A stretch of DNA of 52,230 bases from an uncultured Lachnospiraceae bacterium (GCA_946535225.1 CAMNDJ010000007.1:1-52230); one strand, 5' to 3'; shown: positions 24,996 to 34,003, numbered from the stretch's first letter. A program made the numbers and translations. The notes: generated by a model from the letters alone, not told the origin.

Positions 24996-26219
24996 ATGGA
25001 AAAAATACTTGAATATCTAAAAGTGGCTTATGCCAATTTAAGATCAAACAAAAAAAGATCCTTCCTTACGATGCTCGGCATCATAATAGGTATATCATCC
25101 GTGATAATGATCCTGGCAGCAGGCGGCGGAGCAAAGAATATGATCAATGAGGAGCTGAATTCGGTGTTCAGCGGGATGATCTACTTTGTCATCGCGGATG
25201 AGAGCAAAGCCAATATGAGTTATTTTACGGAGGAGGATATAGAGTACTTAAGAGACTATACGGATGAGCACTTCTACGGTGCGACTCAGGATGCCAATGA
25301 CTATCCCGGTACGGCGGATACCGTAAGGGGCAATTATGACATTACTGTCAGTACAGGAACGCCCGCTCTTGAGTACAAGTCCACCGAGCCGATCGTAAAA
25401 GGGCGATATTTCAATTATTCAGAATATGACAGTGCCGTCGGTTCTGCGGTAATATCCGAAGCAGCAGCAAGGAAGCTCTTCGGAACTACGGATGTTCTGG
25501 GTAAAAACGTGGAGATATCGGTAGGTAATATGAGCGGTGAAGTCGAGATAGTAGGTGTAAGACGCAGCAGGGAGAGTAACGGAGTGGGTGCGGCACTCAC
25601 GGGAGCAAGATCGGATGTGATAGAGATCCCTTACACATATATGCAGAAGATGTTCGGCGCACCGGAATATGAGAATATGTATATACTGCTGCTGGCCGAT
25701 AATGAATACAGTATGGAGAGCGCAGAGAAGGTTCAAAAACTCATGGAGGCAAAACACGGTGTCACTGAGAAAGGGGCTTTTGAGATATCCAGCTGGACCG
25801 ATGCTGCCAAGCAGTATGACACAATCCTAAATCTCATCACTGTATTCATAGCGATAGTCGCAGGTATCGCACTCTTAGTCGGAGGCATCGGCGTGATGAA
25901 CATCATGCTGGTATCCGTAACAGAGAGGACAAGAGAGATAGGGATAAGGAAATCACTGGGTGCCAAGACTAAGGCCATTATGGTCCAGTTCATGGCAGAG
26001 GCCGGACTCCTGACACTTATAGGAGGAGTCGTGGGAATAATCATCGGGTTGACGCTTGGGACGATGATCTGTCTTGCCATCAAGGCAACGCCGGCATTCT
26101 CGGCGGCAAGTATTCTGATATCCGCTGCATTCTCATGCGGTATAGGTCTGTTCTTCGGGATCTATCCGGCCAAGAGAGCGGCAGCCTTAAGCCCCATAGA
26201 TGCATTGAGGCATGAGTGA
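24996..26219 (+). CDS. ABC exporter permease, MacB/FtsX type
   Basis: 407 residues. Layout of the MacB_PCD-FtsX family: first membrane helix after KSNKKRSFLTMLGIIIGISS-like sequence (about 20-43), a 220-residue extracytoplasmic domain, then three C-terminal membrane helices (about 278-303, 328-355 and 370-395). The FtsX signature VTERTREIGIRKSLGAK precedes the second helix, and the C-terminus AALSPIDALRHE is standard. Works with the ATPase and adaptor encoded just upstream. A terminator follows at 26297-26330. Confidence 0.92.
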   Translation: MEKILEYLKVAYANLRSNKKRSFLTMLGIIIGISSVIMILAAGGGAKNMINEELNSVFSGMIYFVIADESKANMSYFTEEDIEYLRDYTDEHFYGATQDANDYPGTADTVRGNYDITVSTGTPALEYKSTEPIVKGRYFNYSEYDSAVGSAVISEAAARKLFGTTDVLGKNVEISVGNMSGEVEIVGVRRSRESNGVGAALTGARSDVIEIPYTYMQKMFGAPEYENMYILLLADNEYSMESAEKVQKLMEAKHGVTEKGAFEISSWTDAAKQYDTILNLITVFIAIVAGIALLVGGIGVMNIMLVSVTERTREIGIRKSLGAKTKAIMVQFMAEAGLLTLIGGVVGIIIGLTLGTMICLAIKATPAFSAASILISAAFSCGIGLFFGIYPAKRAAALSPIDALRHE

Positions 26220-26296
26220 TAAGAGAGTGTGTTAAATCGTGTTATCGCACTCTGCGGATGCCGACAAACAGTCGTGATCCGAATATGAACATTGCA

Positions 26297-26330
26297 AAAG
26301 TTGCTGGTACGATTGCGTAACAGCAACTTT
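26297..26330 (+). terminator. Terminator of the ABC exporter operon
   Basis: AAAGTTGCTG and CAGCAACTTT form a 10-bp perfect stem with a 14-nt loop, then TTT. Confidence 0.85.
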
Positions 26331-26414
26331 TTTGCATTAAGCAACAATTATGAAAAGGGCGAGCGCAAGAAATGAAATGTGCAAACAAAAAAAAGAATGT
26401 TATAGTTTGGTCAT

Positions 26415-26437
26415 AACAAGATTTGATATATCTTGTT
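26415..26437. promoter_or_regulatory. Palindromic candidate operator of the sugar importer
   Basis: AACAAGAT, 7 bp, ATCTTGTT: perfect 8-bp arms. A TTATAG -10-like sequence at 26400-26405 would place the palindrome just after the transcription start, a common repressor position. No clear -35 is seen. Confidence 0.45.
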
Positions 26438-26503
26438 TGCGTCCGGCCGGGCAGAATGGGGTTTGCCTGAAACGACGGAATCATGAATTTGGAGGGTAAT
26501 ATC

Positions 26504-27454
26504 TTGGCTAAGTCTAAGACCGTGGTCAAAACACCTAAGCAGAAGATCACAAAGGCATATATGAAGAGATACTGGCAGTTGTATGCTCTTCTGTTGCTTC
26601 CGATGATATATTTCTTTGTATTCAAGTATGTACCTATGGAGTACGTACTCATCGCTTTCAAGAAGTACAGTATCGTGCAGAAAGTCTGGGAGATGCCCTG
26701 GGCCAAGAATCACGGTATGGAATACTTCATCAAGGCTTTCTCGAGCAAGGATTTCATCAATTCTCTCAGAAATACGATAGTACTGAATCTTCTTGATCTG
26801 GTGATAGGTTTCCCTATCCCGATCATATTCGCACTCATACTCAACGAACTCAGATTCAAACTCTTTAAGAAGAGCGTGCAGACCATAGCCTACATGCCTC
26901 ACTTCTTATCATGGGTCATCATCTACGGACTGGCACTTCAGTTATTTGCTCCGACTAACGGCCTTGTCAATATGGCCATCATGAAGTTCGGCGGTGAAGC
27001 GGTTCCTTTCCTTAATGAAGGTAAGCATTGGGTAGGCACATACATCGGCCTTGGTATATGGCAGAGCTTTGGCTGGAACTCGATCATTTATCTCGCAGCC
27101 ATAGCAGGTATCTCGCCTGAACTATACGAGGCAGCAAGCGTTGACGGTGCGGGCAGATTCCAGAAGATGTGGCATGTGACACTGCCCGGTATCAAGCCTA
27201 CGATCGTGGTACTGCTTATCATGGCACTGGGTAATGTCATCGGATCCAACTTCGACAGACCTTTCGCATTGCAGAACAACTTAGTAATGCAGAATGCAGA
27301 AGTTATTTCGACATATGTATATAAAGCCGGAATCAAGGGGCTGCAGTTCTCACTTACAACAGCTGTAGGTCTCTTCCAGTCGGTAGTCAATGTCATCTTC
27401 TTGCTGAGCGCCAACTGGCTCTCACGTAAGTTGGGCGAGCGCGGTATCTGGTAA
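26504..27454 (+). CDS. Oligosaccharide ABC importer permease, LplB family
   Basis: 316 residues from the TTG at 26504, which has GGAGGG seven bases upstream. The ATG at 26483 lies before that ribosome binding site and is less likely. Six membrane helices are visible. The cytoplasmic EAA loop is EAASVDGAGRFQKMWHVTLP. The start KRYWQLYALLLLPMIYFFVF and the FKYVPM motif are typical of LplB/YteP-type permeases, which import plant-wall-derived oligosaccharides such as rhamnogalacturonan or uronate-containing fragments. It pairs with the YtcP-like permease 13 bp downstream. The ATPase is absent, as usual for this family, which shares a MsmX-type ATPase. Confidence 0.9.
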   Translation: MAKSKTVVKTPKQKITKAYMKRYWQLYALLLLPMIYFFVFKYVPMEYVLIAFKKYSIVQKVWEMPWAKNHGMEYFIKAFSSKDFINSLRNTIVLNLLDLVIGFPIPIIFALILNELRFKLFKKSVQTIAYMPHFLSWVIIYGLALQLFAPTNGLVNMAIMKFGGEAVPFLNEGKHWVGTYIGLGIWQSFGWNSIIYLAAIAGISPELYEAASVDGAGRFQKMWHVTLPGIKPTIVVLLIMALGNVIGSNFDRPFALQNNLVMQNAEVISTYVYKAGIKGLQFSLTTAVGLFQSVVNVIFLLSANWLSRKLGERGIW

Positions 27455-27467
27455 GGAGGATAGGACA

Positions 27468-28352
27468 ATGGATGAAAGCAGAGTAATAAGATCCTTTAAA
27501 ACCCAGATAGGTGACTGGATATTTGTGATCATATGCGCGATCATCGCGCTGATCTGTCTCCTGCCTATGGTAAACCTCTTGGCAAGGTCATTATCGGGCA
27601 CCGATTATCTGGTAAGACATGAAGTATATCTCTGGCCCAAGGGCTGGAACTTCGGAGCGTACAAGACCGTGCTGTCGGATATGAAGTACATCAGATCTTT
27701 CATATGGACGGCGATACTTACGGTGATGTGTACATTCTTATCGCTTTTCATGACTACGATATGTGCATATCCGCTGATGTTTGAGAAGTTGAGAGGCAGA
27801 GGTTTCTTCAATATAGTGATCACGATCACGATGTTCTTCTCTGCAGGCACGATCCCCAACTACCTGCTTATGAAGTCGCTTCATCTCCTTAATAATCCGC
27901 TGGTGCTCATGGTTCCGTACTGCTTAAGCGTATATAACATGATCATCATGAGAAGCTTCTTCTACGGTATACCGGATTCCTTAAGGGAGTCAGCCGAGAT
28001 CGACGGAGCGTCATTCTTCAGGATCCTGTGGTCGATATATCTGCCGCTTAGTAAGCCGGTACTTGCAACGCTCGCACTGTTCTATGCGGTCGGAAGATGG
28101 AACGGATACTCTGATGCTCTCATGTATATGAAGAACAAGGATTTTTATCCTCTGCAGCTTCTGCTCTACAACATCCTCAACAATGTCAACTCTGTTGAGG
28201 TGGCAACGCAGGAAGGCTTCTCGGCACCGGGACTTGCGGAGTCTTTGAAGGCCGCGATCGTCATGTTCTCGACGATCCCGATCCTGTGCATATATCCGTT
28301 CTTGCAGAAGTACTTTATACACGGCGTTACACTTGGTGCGGTAAAAGAATAG
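27468..28352 (+). CDS. Oligosaccharide ABC importer permease, YtcP family
   Basis: 294 residues, six membrane helices. The EAA loop is ESAEIDGASFFRILWSIYLP. Features typical of YtcP/YesQ-like permeases are ALICLLPMVNLLARSLSG near the start and the C-terminus YPFLQKYFIHGVTLGAVKE. AAGGAGG precedes the ATG. Second permease of the importer, followed by a 10-bp stem-loop and the solute-binding protein gene. The shared ATPase must be encoded elsewhere. Confidence 0.92.
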   Translation: MDESRVIRSFKTQIGDWIFVIICAIIALICLLPMVNLLARSLSGTDYLVRHEVYLWPKGWNFGAYKTVLSDMKYIRSFIWTAILTVMCTFLSLFMTTICAYPLMFEKLRGRGFFNIVITITMFFSAGTIPNYLLMKSLHLLNNPLVLMVPYCLSVYNMIIMRSFFYGIPDSLRESAEIDGASFFRILWSIYLPLSKPVLATLALFYAVGRWNGYSDALMYMKNKDFYPLQLLLYNILNNVNSVEVATQEGFSAPGLAESLKAAIVMFSTIPILCIYPFLQKYFIHGVTLGAVKE

Positions 28353-28358
28353 TTAAGG

Positions 28359-28387
28359 TAATAATGGTCATAAGGGAACCATTGTTA
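28359..28387 (+). other. Intercistronic stem-loop before the solute-binding protein gene
   Basis: TAATAATGGT and ACCATTGTTA pair over 10 bp with one wobble, 9-nt loop, without a T-tract. Such a hairpin can protect the 5' end of the downstream message and help the binding protein to be made in excess over the permeases. Confidence 0.45.
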
Positions 28388-28421
28388 TAGATTCACACAT
28401 TTTTTAAATGGAGGAAGAAAA

Positions 28422-30143
28422 ATGAAGAAAAAGGTATTATCAGTGTTGCTTGCATCTGCAATGGTACTTTCGCTTGCAGCATGCGGTAGCCAGTCAGCAG
28501 CTCCTGCACCGGCTACAGACAATGCGGCTCCTGCTGATGACACTGCTGCAGCACCCGCTGACACGGCAGATACGACAGAAGCAGAGCCTGCAACTGCATC
28601 AGAACTTACAGACGGTAAGTTCGCAGAGACCAGACATATCACCGTTGAGGTATATGATCGCGGTAATGACGGCGGCTCAGATCCCACAAACAATATGTAC
28701 ACAGAGTACATCAAGAAGGGTATGCTTGAGCAGCACAACGTAGAAGTTGAATTCGTAGCAGTTCCCCGTTGGACAGAGACAGAAGAGCTTAACAACCTCC
28801 TTGCTTCAGGAGATGCTCCCGATGTATGTGTAACATACAGCTATCCTACGATCCTTAAGTACGCCAACATGGGTGGTGTTATCGATCTTAAGGATGTCGT
28901 AGAGCAGTACAAGGCTGACACGCCGAATATGTGGGACTGGCTCGGCGATAAGAACGTTTTATGGGATAAGGATCCTAACACGGGCTCTCTCTGGGCTATA
29001 GAAGGTAAGAGAGCTGAGCAGCAGAGAATAGTTACATTTGTTCGTCAGGACTGGCTTGATGCACTTGGCCTTAAGGCTCCTACAACAACTCAGGAATTCG
29101 AAGACATGCTCGTAGCATTCAGGGATAATGCAGATACACTCCTTGGCAAGGATGCCAAGAAGATGGTTCCTTTCTCAGTATCTTACGATGTAGGTTGGAG
29201 AGCATCCAACATCATCACAGCGTTTAAGGATCCCAAGATGACTGACAAGGAATACTATGTGAACGGTTTTGATGACAGAATGCTCACAGAGCCTCAGACC
29301 AAGGAAGCAGTAAGACTTCTTAACAAGTGGTACAATGACGGTCTTATGTGGAAAGATTTCGCTCTGTACGGAAGCGGAGATTCTACAGAGGATGATATGA
29401 TGAAGGCAGGTTACGTTGGTGCATTCCAGCACAACTGGGATTATCCTTTCAGAAACGGTGAGGATTCTATCAATGCCAACCTTAAGAGAAATGTAGGCGA
29501 GAACGCTAAGTTCGTAGCTATCGATCCTTTTGAGAATTCAGAAGGCAAGCATGCTAAGTGGCTCTACAGCTCAGCCGGCGACCGTAAGATATTCTTCCCT
29601 ACTACCAATGATGAGGTTCTTGCATCACTCCTCTATGTTGATTTCATCAGCTCACCTGATACCATCAAGTATCTTCAGGCAGGTGATGAGGGCGTTACAC
29701 ATAACGTACTCGACAGCGGTGCTATCCAGATAGTTGCAGCAGAAGGCGATGCAATCCAGAACTCAGGTAAGAACATCGACTACACGATCACATGTAACGG
29801 TACATGGTTCGGCAGTGCTGACCTTGCAGCTCTTTCACTTGCATACGGTTATGCAGAGATCGATCCTGCAGATGTAACCCAGGCAGACAAGTGTGCAATG
29901 GCAGACGGTATGGAGCCTGCTAATGTTAACGTAGGTGAGATCACTGCAGAGGCAGATGCCGGTGACACACTCTCAGCTAAGAGAGATCAGATCTATGATA
30001 ACGCTATGAGCGCTAAGCCCGAAGACTTTGATAAGGTTTGGGACGACGGTATAGCTGATTACCTTGCAGCAGGCGGACAGGCTATCATCGACGAGAGAAC
30101 TCAGAAGTGGGAAGCTACATACTCAGGAGATATGCTCCCGTAA
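28422..30143 (+). CDS. Extracellular solute-binding lipoprotein of the sugar importer
   Basis: 573 residues. A lipoprotein signal ends with LAAC (C21), followed by an Ala/Pro/Thr-rich linker to about residue 60. The rest is a large cluster-D-like substrate-binding domain of the LipO/YtcQ type. Visible features include LLASGDAPDVCVTYSY (about 127-142) and WAIEGKRAEQQRIVTFVRQDWL. Codon choice (CTT, CTC, GCA, AAG) is more biased than in neighbours, suggesting high expression. A GGAGG ribosome binding site precedes the ATG. Receptor for the two permeases upstream, so the operon order is permease-permease-receptor rather than the commoner receptor first. Confidence 0.9.
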   Translation: MKKKVLSVLLASAMVLSLAACGSQSAAPAPATDNAAPADDTAAAPADTADTTEAEPATASELTDGKFAETRHITVEVYDRGNDGGSDPTNNMYTEYIKKGMLEQHNVEVEFVAVPRWTETEELNNLLASGDAPDVCVTYSYPTILKYANMGGVIDLKDVVEQYKADTPNMWDWLGDKNVLWDKDPNTGSLWAIEGKRAEQQRIVTFVRQDWLDALGLKAPTTTQEFEDMLVAFRDNADTLLGKDAKKMVPFSVSYDVGWRASNIITAFKDPKMTDKEYYVNGFDDRMLTEPQTKEAVRLLNKWYNDGLMWKDFALYGSGDSTEDDMMKAGYVGAFQHNWDYPFRNGEDSINANLKRNVGENAKFVAIDPFENSEGKHAKWLYSSAGDRKIFFPTTNDEVLASLLYVDFISSPDTIKYLQAGDEGVTHNVLDSGAIQIVAAEGDAIQNSGKNIDYTITCNGTWFGSADLAALSLAYGYAEIDPADVTQADKCAMADGMEPANVNVGEITAEADAGDTLSAKRDQIYDNAMSAKPEDFDKVWDDGIADYLAAGGQAIIDERTQKWEATYSGDMLP

Positions 30144-30194
30144 TATGATTTGACTGTATAAGTCAATGTGCGCTGAAGCGCAGAAGATAACTAC

Positions 30195-30222
30195 ATGGCG
30201 CTCCATTTACATGGGGCGCCAT
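30195..30222 (+). terminator. Terminator after the solute-binding protein gene
   Basis: ATGGCGCTCC and GGGGCGCCAT form a 10-bp stem with one G-U pair and an 8-nt loop, followed by TTTT. Confidence 0.85.
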
Positions 30223-30289
30223 TTTTAAAGAAAATGGAAGACTGCAGCGGGTTGATATATAAAGATAGAAGCTTCTGCGGTATGCGCAC

Positions 30290-30305
30290 CTGACGAATTC
30301 GTCAG
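30290..30305. promoter_or_regulatory. Palindrome upstream of the UxuB-like gene
   Basis: CTGACGAATTCGTCAG is a perfect 16-bp palindrome 32 bp before the ATG at 30338. It could be a dimeric repressor site, for example of a GntR/UxuR-type regulator, or a short hairpin. Confidence 0.45.
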
Positions 30306-30337
30306 CGTGGTGATACAAAGGACAGGAACGGATAGAA

Positions 30338-31912
30338 ATGTTACTCACGGATACAGGCATTAAGAACAGCTGTGATACATATAAGGAAAAAGGCTATATG
30401 CTGCCCCGGTATGACAGAGAGGCGGTAAAAAAGGCTACTGCGGAAAGCCCGGAATGGATACATTTCGGAGCAGGTAATATATTCCGCGCTTTCCAGGGTA
30501 ACCTTATGCAGAGGCTGCTTGATGACGGTCTTATGAAGACGGGACTGATCGTCTGCGAAGGCTATGATTATGAGATCATAGAGAAGATGTACAGACCTCA
30601 TGACAACTTAAGCATCTTAGCGACCCTTAAGGCCGACGGGACCGCGGACAAGGTGGTCGTCGGGAGTATTACGCAGTCTCTGATCTTAGACAGAGACAGT
30701 GCGGCCGATTTTGACAGACTGTGCGAGGTATTCAGGGCTGACTCTCTTAAGATGGTATCATTTACGATCACTGAGAAGGGCTATGTCGTAAAAGACGGTG
30801 ACGGTAAGCTGTTGCCCGGCACAGAGGCAGACATTGCCGCCGGACCCGACGGGACAGTGAGCTATATAGGCAAGATAGCCTCTCTTCTCTATGAGAGGTA
30901 TCGCGCCGGGGCTAAGCCTGTGGCCATGGTATCCATGGATAACTGCTCACATAACGGGGATAAGCTACGTGAAGCGATCATGACATTTGCGTCAGGTTGG
31001 AAAGAGACAGGTGCGGATGATGGCGGATTCTGTGACTATTGCAACGATGTGACAAAGGTGTCATTTCCCTGGAGCATGATAGACAAGATCACTCCGAGAC
31101 CCGATGCCAAGATAGAGGCGATGCTTGCATCTGACGGAGTGGAAGGGCTGGATGCGGTAGTGACTTCCAAGAATACTTATGTGGCTCCTTTTGTAAATGC
31201 GGAGGAGACTGAGTATCTGGTGATCGAGGATGCTTTTCCCAACGGAAGGATCCCGCTTGATAAGGTGGGTGTGATATATACCGAGAGAGAGACAGTTGAC
31301 AAGGTCGAGAAGATGAAGGTATGTACCTGCTTAAATCCCCTTCATACCGCCCTTGCGATATTCGGTTGTCTCTTAGGATACAAGACGATACACGATGAGA
31401 TGGATGATGAAGACTTACGCACTCTGGTATATAAACTTGGTCATAAAGAGGGGATGAAGACTGTTGTGGACCCGGGAGTACTTAAGCCGGCAGAGTTCCT
31501 GGATAATGTACTGACTAAGCGACTTCCCAATCCGTTCATGCCTGATACGCCGCAGCGTATCGCCTGTGACACGTCGCAGAAGCTTCCGATAAGATTCGGT
31601 GAGACCATAAAGGCATACCGTGCAAGACCGGATCTGTCAACGGAGGATCTTAAGCTCATTCCTCTTGTGCTGGCAGGATATCTTCGTTACCTCAACGGAA
31701 CGGATGATGAGGGCAGGCCTATGGAGTTAAGTCCCGACCCGATGCTTGATACACTTACGACTCTGTCTGCAGAAGAAGTGCTGGGGCACACGGAGGTGTT
31801 CGGAACGGATCTTTTTGAAGACTCACTAGGAGACCGTGTTCTGGGATTGTACAAAGAACTCAGTGCAGGTAACGGAGCTGTCAGATCACTTCTTCATAAG
31901 TCGGTAGTATAA
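30338..31912 (+). CDS. uxuB: Fructuronate reductase / mannitol dehydrogenase family (UxuB-like)
   Basis: 524 residues. NAD-dependent polyol dehydrogenase fold. UxuB reduces D-fructuronate to D-mannonate in glucuronate breakdown. The nucleotide-binding start is WIHFGAGNIFRAFQGNL (40-56). The catalytic signature K-x-x-x-L-N-x-x-H appears as KVCTCLNPLH around 330, matching KxxxLNGxHS of the family. NAEETEYLVIEDAFPNG fits the UxuB branch. Location just after an LplB/YtcP-type importer supports uronate-containing oligosaccharide use. The ribosome binding site is weak (AGGAAC). Mannitol, tagaturonate or other ketose/polyol substrates are alternatives. UxuA and UxaC are not in the window. Confidence 0.82.
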   Translation: MLLTDTGIKNSCDTYKEKGYMLPRYDREAVKKATAESPEWIHFGAGNIFRAFQGNLMQRLLDDGLMKTGLIVCEGYDYEIIEKMYRPHDNLSILATLKADGTADKVVVGSITQSLILDRDSAADFDRLCEVFRADSLKMVSFTITEKGYVVKDGDGKLLPGTEADIAAGPDGTVSYIGKIASLLYERYRAGAKPVAMVSMDNCSHNGDKLREAIMTFASGWKETGADDGGFCDYCNDVTKVSFPWSMIDKITPRPDAKIEAMLASDGVEGLDAVVTSKNTYVAPFVNAEETEYLVIEDAFPNGRIPLDKVGVIYTERETVDKVEKMKVCTCLNPLHTALAIFGCLLGYKTIHDEMDDEDLRTLVYKLGHKEGMKTVVDPGVLKPAEFLDNVLTKRLPNPFMPDTPQRIACDTSQKLPIRFGETIKAYRARPDLSTEDLKLIPLVLAGYLRYLNGTDDEGRPMELSPDPMLDTLTTLSAEEVLGHTEVFGTDLFEDSLGDRVLGLYKELSAGNGAVRSLLHKSVV

Positions 31913-31949
31913 GAGATATAGTTAGACGGAACATATTGTGGTATCATAG

Positions 31950-31977
31950 AAGACAGGCACAGTCGGTTGCCTGTCTT
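31950..31977 (+). terminator. Terminator after uxuB
   Basis: AAGACAGGCA and TGCCTGTCTT, 10-bp perfect stem, 8-nt loop, then TTG and TGTT. Confidence 0.8.
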
Positions 31978-32034
31978 TTGTGTTACAAGGACAGATCGAG
32001 ATAGATGTGGGACCATGTCCCGGGAAGGAGTAAT

Positions 32035-32427
32035 ATGCAGAGAGTAGTTGATTTCTTAAAAAATGCGGAGACTTATTATCTGGCAACAGTGGAGGGTGAT
32101 CAGCCCCGTGTACGACCTTTCGGAACGGTTAATGTATTCGAAGGCAAGCTTTATATCCAGACAGGAAAGGTCAAGGATGTATCCAAGCAGATCCATGCAA
32201 ATCCAAAGGTGGAGATATGTGCTTTTAAGGACGGTGCGTGGTTAAGAGTTGCCGGAACGCTTGTGGCTGATGACAGGAGAGAGGCTAAGCAGGCAATGCT
32301 CGATGCCTATCCTTCGCTTCAGGGAATGTATTCTGCCGATGATGACAATACAGAGGTATTGTATTTTAAAGATGCGACTGCAACATTCAGCTCATTTACT
32401 GCAGCGCCTGAGACTGTTAAGTTCTGA
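32035..32427 (+). CDS. Pyridoxamine 5'-phosphate oxidase-like flavin-binding protein
   Basis: 130 residues from the ATG at 32035 (GAAGGAG upstream). Split-barrel flavin-binding fold: FLKNAETYYLATVEGDQPRV, then RPFGTVNVFEGKLYIQTG and QIHANPKVEICAFKDGAW are standard blocks of the small PNPOx-like clade. Members bind FMN or related flavins and act as oxidoreductases of unknown substrate. It is too short to be PdxH. Monocistronic between two terminators. Confidence 0.85.
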   Translation: MQRVVDFLKNAETYYLATVEGDQPRVRPFGTVNVFEGKLYIQTGKVKDVSKQIHANPKVEICAFKDGAWLRVAGTLVADDRREAKQAMLDAYPSLQGMYSADDDNTEVLYFKDATATFSSFTAAPETVKF

Positions 32428-32466
32428 TAAGATCAGGCGAATTCAGACATAATACCGACAGTCAGA

Positions 32467-32486
32467 GCAGGTCCGTTCGGACCTGC
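32467..32486 (+). terminator. Terminator after the PNPOx-like gene
   Basis: GCAGGTCC-GTTC-GGACCTGC then TTTTTG. Confidence 0.9.
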
Positions 32487-32525
32487 TTTTTGTGTGCCGT
32501 AAAGTCGGGAGTGCAAAAGAACACC

Positions 32526-32554
32526 TTGACATGAAACCGGCTACGGAGTAATAT
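32526..32554 (+). promoter_or_regulatory. Consensus sigma-A promoter for the AbrB gene
   Basis: TTGACA (32526-32531), 17-bp spacer, TAATAT (32549-32554). A near-repeat TATACAAATCA / TATACAAACGA (32559-32569, 32577-32587, 18-bp period) lies just downstream of the expected transcription start and may be an autoregulatory site. Confidence 0.75.
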
Positions 32555-32627
32555 AAGTTATACAAATCATACTTTTTATACAAACGATTCAATTATACCG
32601 CCAAAGCACTTGCGGTGAAGGAGGAAT

Positions 32628-32849
32628 ATGAATAAGAAGATACCAAAGGGTAAATATGTCTGGTCAGCGACAGTAGGCGAGAAGGGACAGATCGTCATAC
32701 CCAAGCAGGCAAGAGATCTGTTCGGGATAGCGCCCGGAGATACGATCTTACTGCTGGGGGATGAGAAGCGAGGCATAGCGATACCGCCGCAGGGAGCTTT
32801 TTCACATCTTTTCCCGATAGCATTCGCGGAAGATGATACGGAAGAATAA
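32628..32849 (+). CDS. AbrB/SpoVT-type swapped-hairpin DNA-binding protein
   Basis: 73 residues. The single AbrB domain spans about 10-50: VGEKGQIVIPKQARDLFGIAPGD, here noted as GEKGQIVIPKQARDLF and GIAPGD, then ILLLGDEKRGIA. Such proteins bind DNA as dimers or tetramers and act as transition-state regulators or antitoxin-like repressors. AAGGAGG precedes the ATG. The next gene, a membrane acyltransferase, begins 38 bp later, and ABC exporter genes follow, so it may control this cluster. In some Firmicutes this type of small AbrB gene sits directly before ABC transporter genes. Confidence 0.88.
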   Translation: MNKKIPKGKYVWSATVGEKGQIVIPKQARDLFGIAPGDTILLLGDEKRGIAIPPQGAFSHLFPIAFAEDDTEE

Positions 32850-32887
32850 GGCGACAGAGAATAAGACATACAGAAAGCAGGTATAAT

Positions 32888-33961
32888 ATGAGAAAGCATT
32901 ATATTGACAATATAAGATGGATCACGGTGGTGATCGTAGTCATATATCACGTCATCTACATGTATAACGCAGAAGGCGTGGTCGGAGTGGTAGGCAGGAT
33001 CACGGATGCCAAGGTACAGTATTGGGATATCTATCAGTACATCACATATCCGTGGTTCATGGTACTCTTATTCATCGTATCCGGGATCAGTTCAAGACTG
33101 TACCTTGACAGGCATACGGATAAGGAATTCGTTCGCAGCAGGACGACAAAACTTCTGGTACCCTGTACTGTCGGACTGTTTGCATTCCAGTTTATACAGG
33201 GCATAGTCAATACGGGATTGTCCGAAGTATTCATAAAGGAGCCGGATATGCCCATGGTCGGCAGGGTGATCGCCGTGATCGCCAGCGGGATCGGAGTACT
33301 GTGGTATATCCAGATGCTCTGGCTGTTTTCGATGTTGCTTATACCGATCCGCAGGATCGATAAGGACAGGCTGTGGAATTTGTGCGGCAGGACCAATTTG
33401 ATCGCCATCATTCTTCTGTCCATTCCCTTTTACTTTGCCGGACAGATCCTTAACACACCGATGATCGTCGTATACCGTTTCGGATTATATTTATTCGCAT
33501 TCCTGGCAGGATACTTCATATTCTCGCATGATGAGGTCATAGAGGTGCTTAAGAAGTGGTTTGTTCCGCTTATGTCTGCGGCCATAGTGCTGTGCGTGAT
33601 ATTCTGCACGGTCTATTGGGGTCAGAACTATGCAGACAACCCGGTATACCGTTCGGTTCCCTTCCTTGCATACAGCTACTTTGCAAGTCTTGCCATAATA
33701 GGGGGAATGGCAAGATTTGGAGATATGAGTACGCCATTTAGCGAATGGATGAGCAAGCGAAGCTACGGCCTGTATATATTCCATTACCTCGGGATATCGG
33801 CAGTAGGATTATATCTGGCCAAGCCCGGGCTCATACCTGCCCCCGCAGCTTATCTTTTGAGCTTAACAGCCGGCTTCGGACTGGCATTCATTCTGAATGC
33901 CGTCATATGCAGACTTCCGTTTTTTAAATGGGCTGTACTGGGGATAAAGAATGATAAATGA
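32888..33961 (+). CDS. Membrane acyltransferase, acyltransferase-3 family
   Basis: 357 residues with about ten membrane helices. The N-terminus YIDNIRWITVVIVVIYHVIY contains the family's early-helix pattern with H21, the conserved histidine. A later YGLYIFHYLGISAVGLY block matches the family motif near the C-terminus. Members transfer acetyl or other acyl groups to cell-surface sugars or peptidoglycan, or make acylated small molecules. Substrate is unknown. Probably co-transcribed with the AbrB gene, with the ABC genes 42 bp downstream. Confidence 0.85.
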   Translation: MRKHYIDNIRWITVVIVVIYHVIYMYNAEGVVGVVGRITDAKVQYWDIYQYITYPWFMVLLFIVSGISSRLYLDRHTDKEFVRSRTTKLLVPCTVGLFAFQFIQGIVNTGLSEVFIKEPDMPMVGRVIAVIASGIGVLWYIQMLWLFSMLLIPIRRIDKDRLWNLCGRTNLIAIILLSIPFYFAGQILNTPMIVVYRFGLYLFAFLAGYFIFSHDEVIEVLKKWFVPLMSAAIVLCVIFCTVYWGQNYADNPVYRSVPFLAYSYFASLAIIGGMARFGDMSTPFSEWMSKRSYGLYIFHYLGISAVGLYLAKPGLIPAPAAYLLSLTAGFGLAFILNAVICRLPFFKWAVLGIKNDK

Positions 33962-34003
33962 TCTGTAAGCCTGTAGGGCAATGACTGAAAGGAGACATAT
34001 AAG

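Noticed and set aside
24373-25047. 224-codon minus-strand frame over the adaptor gene
   Set aside because: Antisense of a well-supported gene with no ribosome binding site and no recognisable family.
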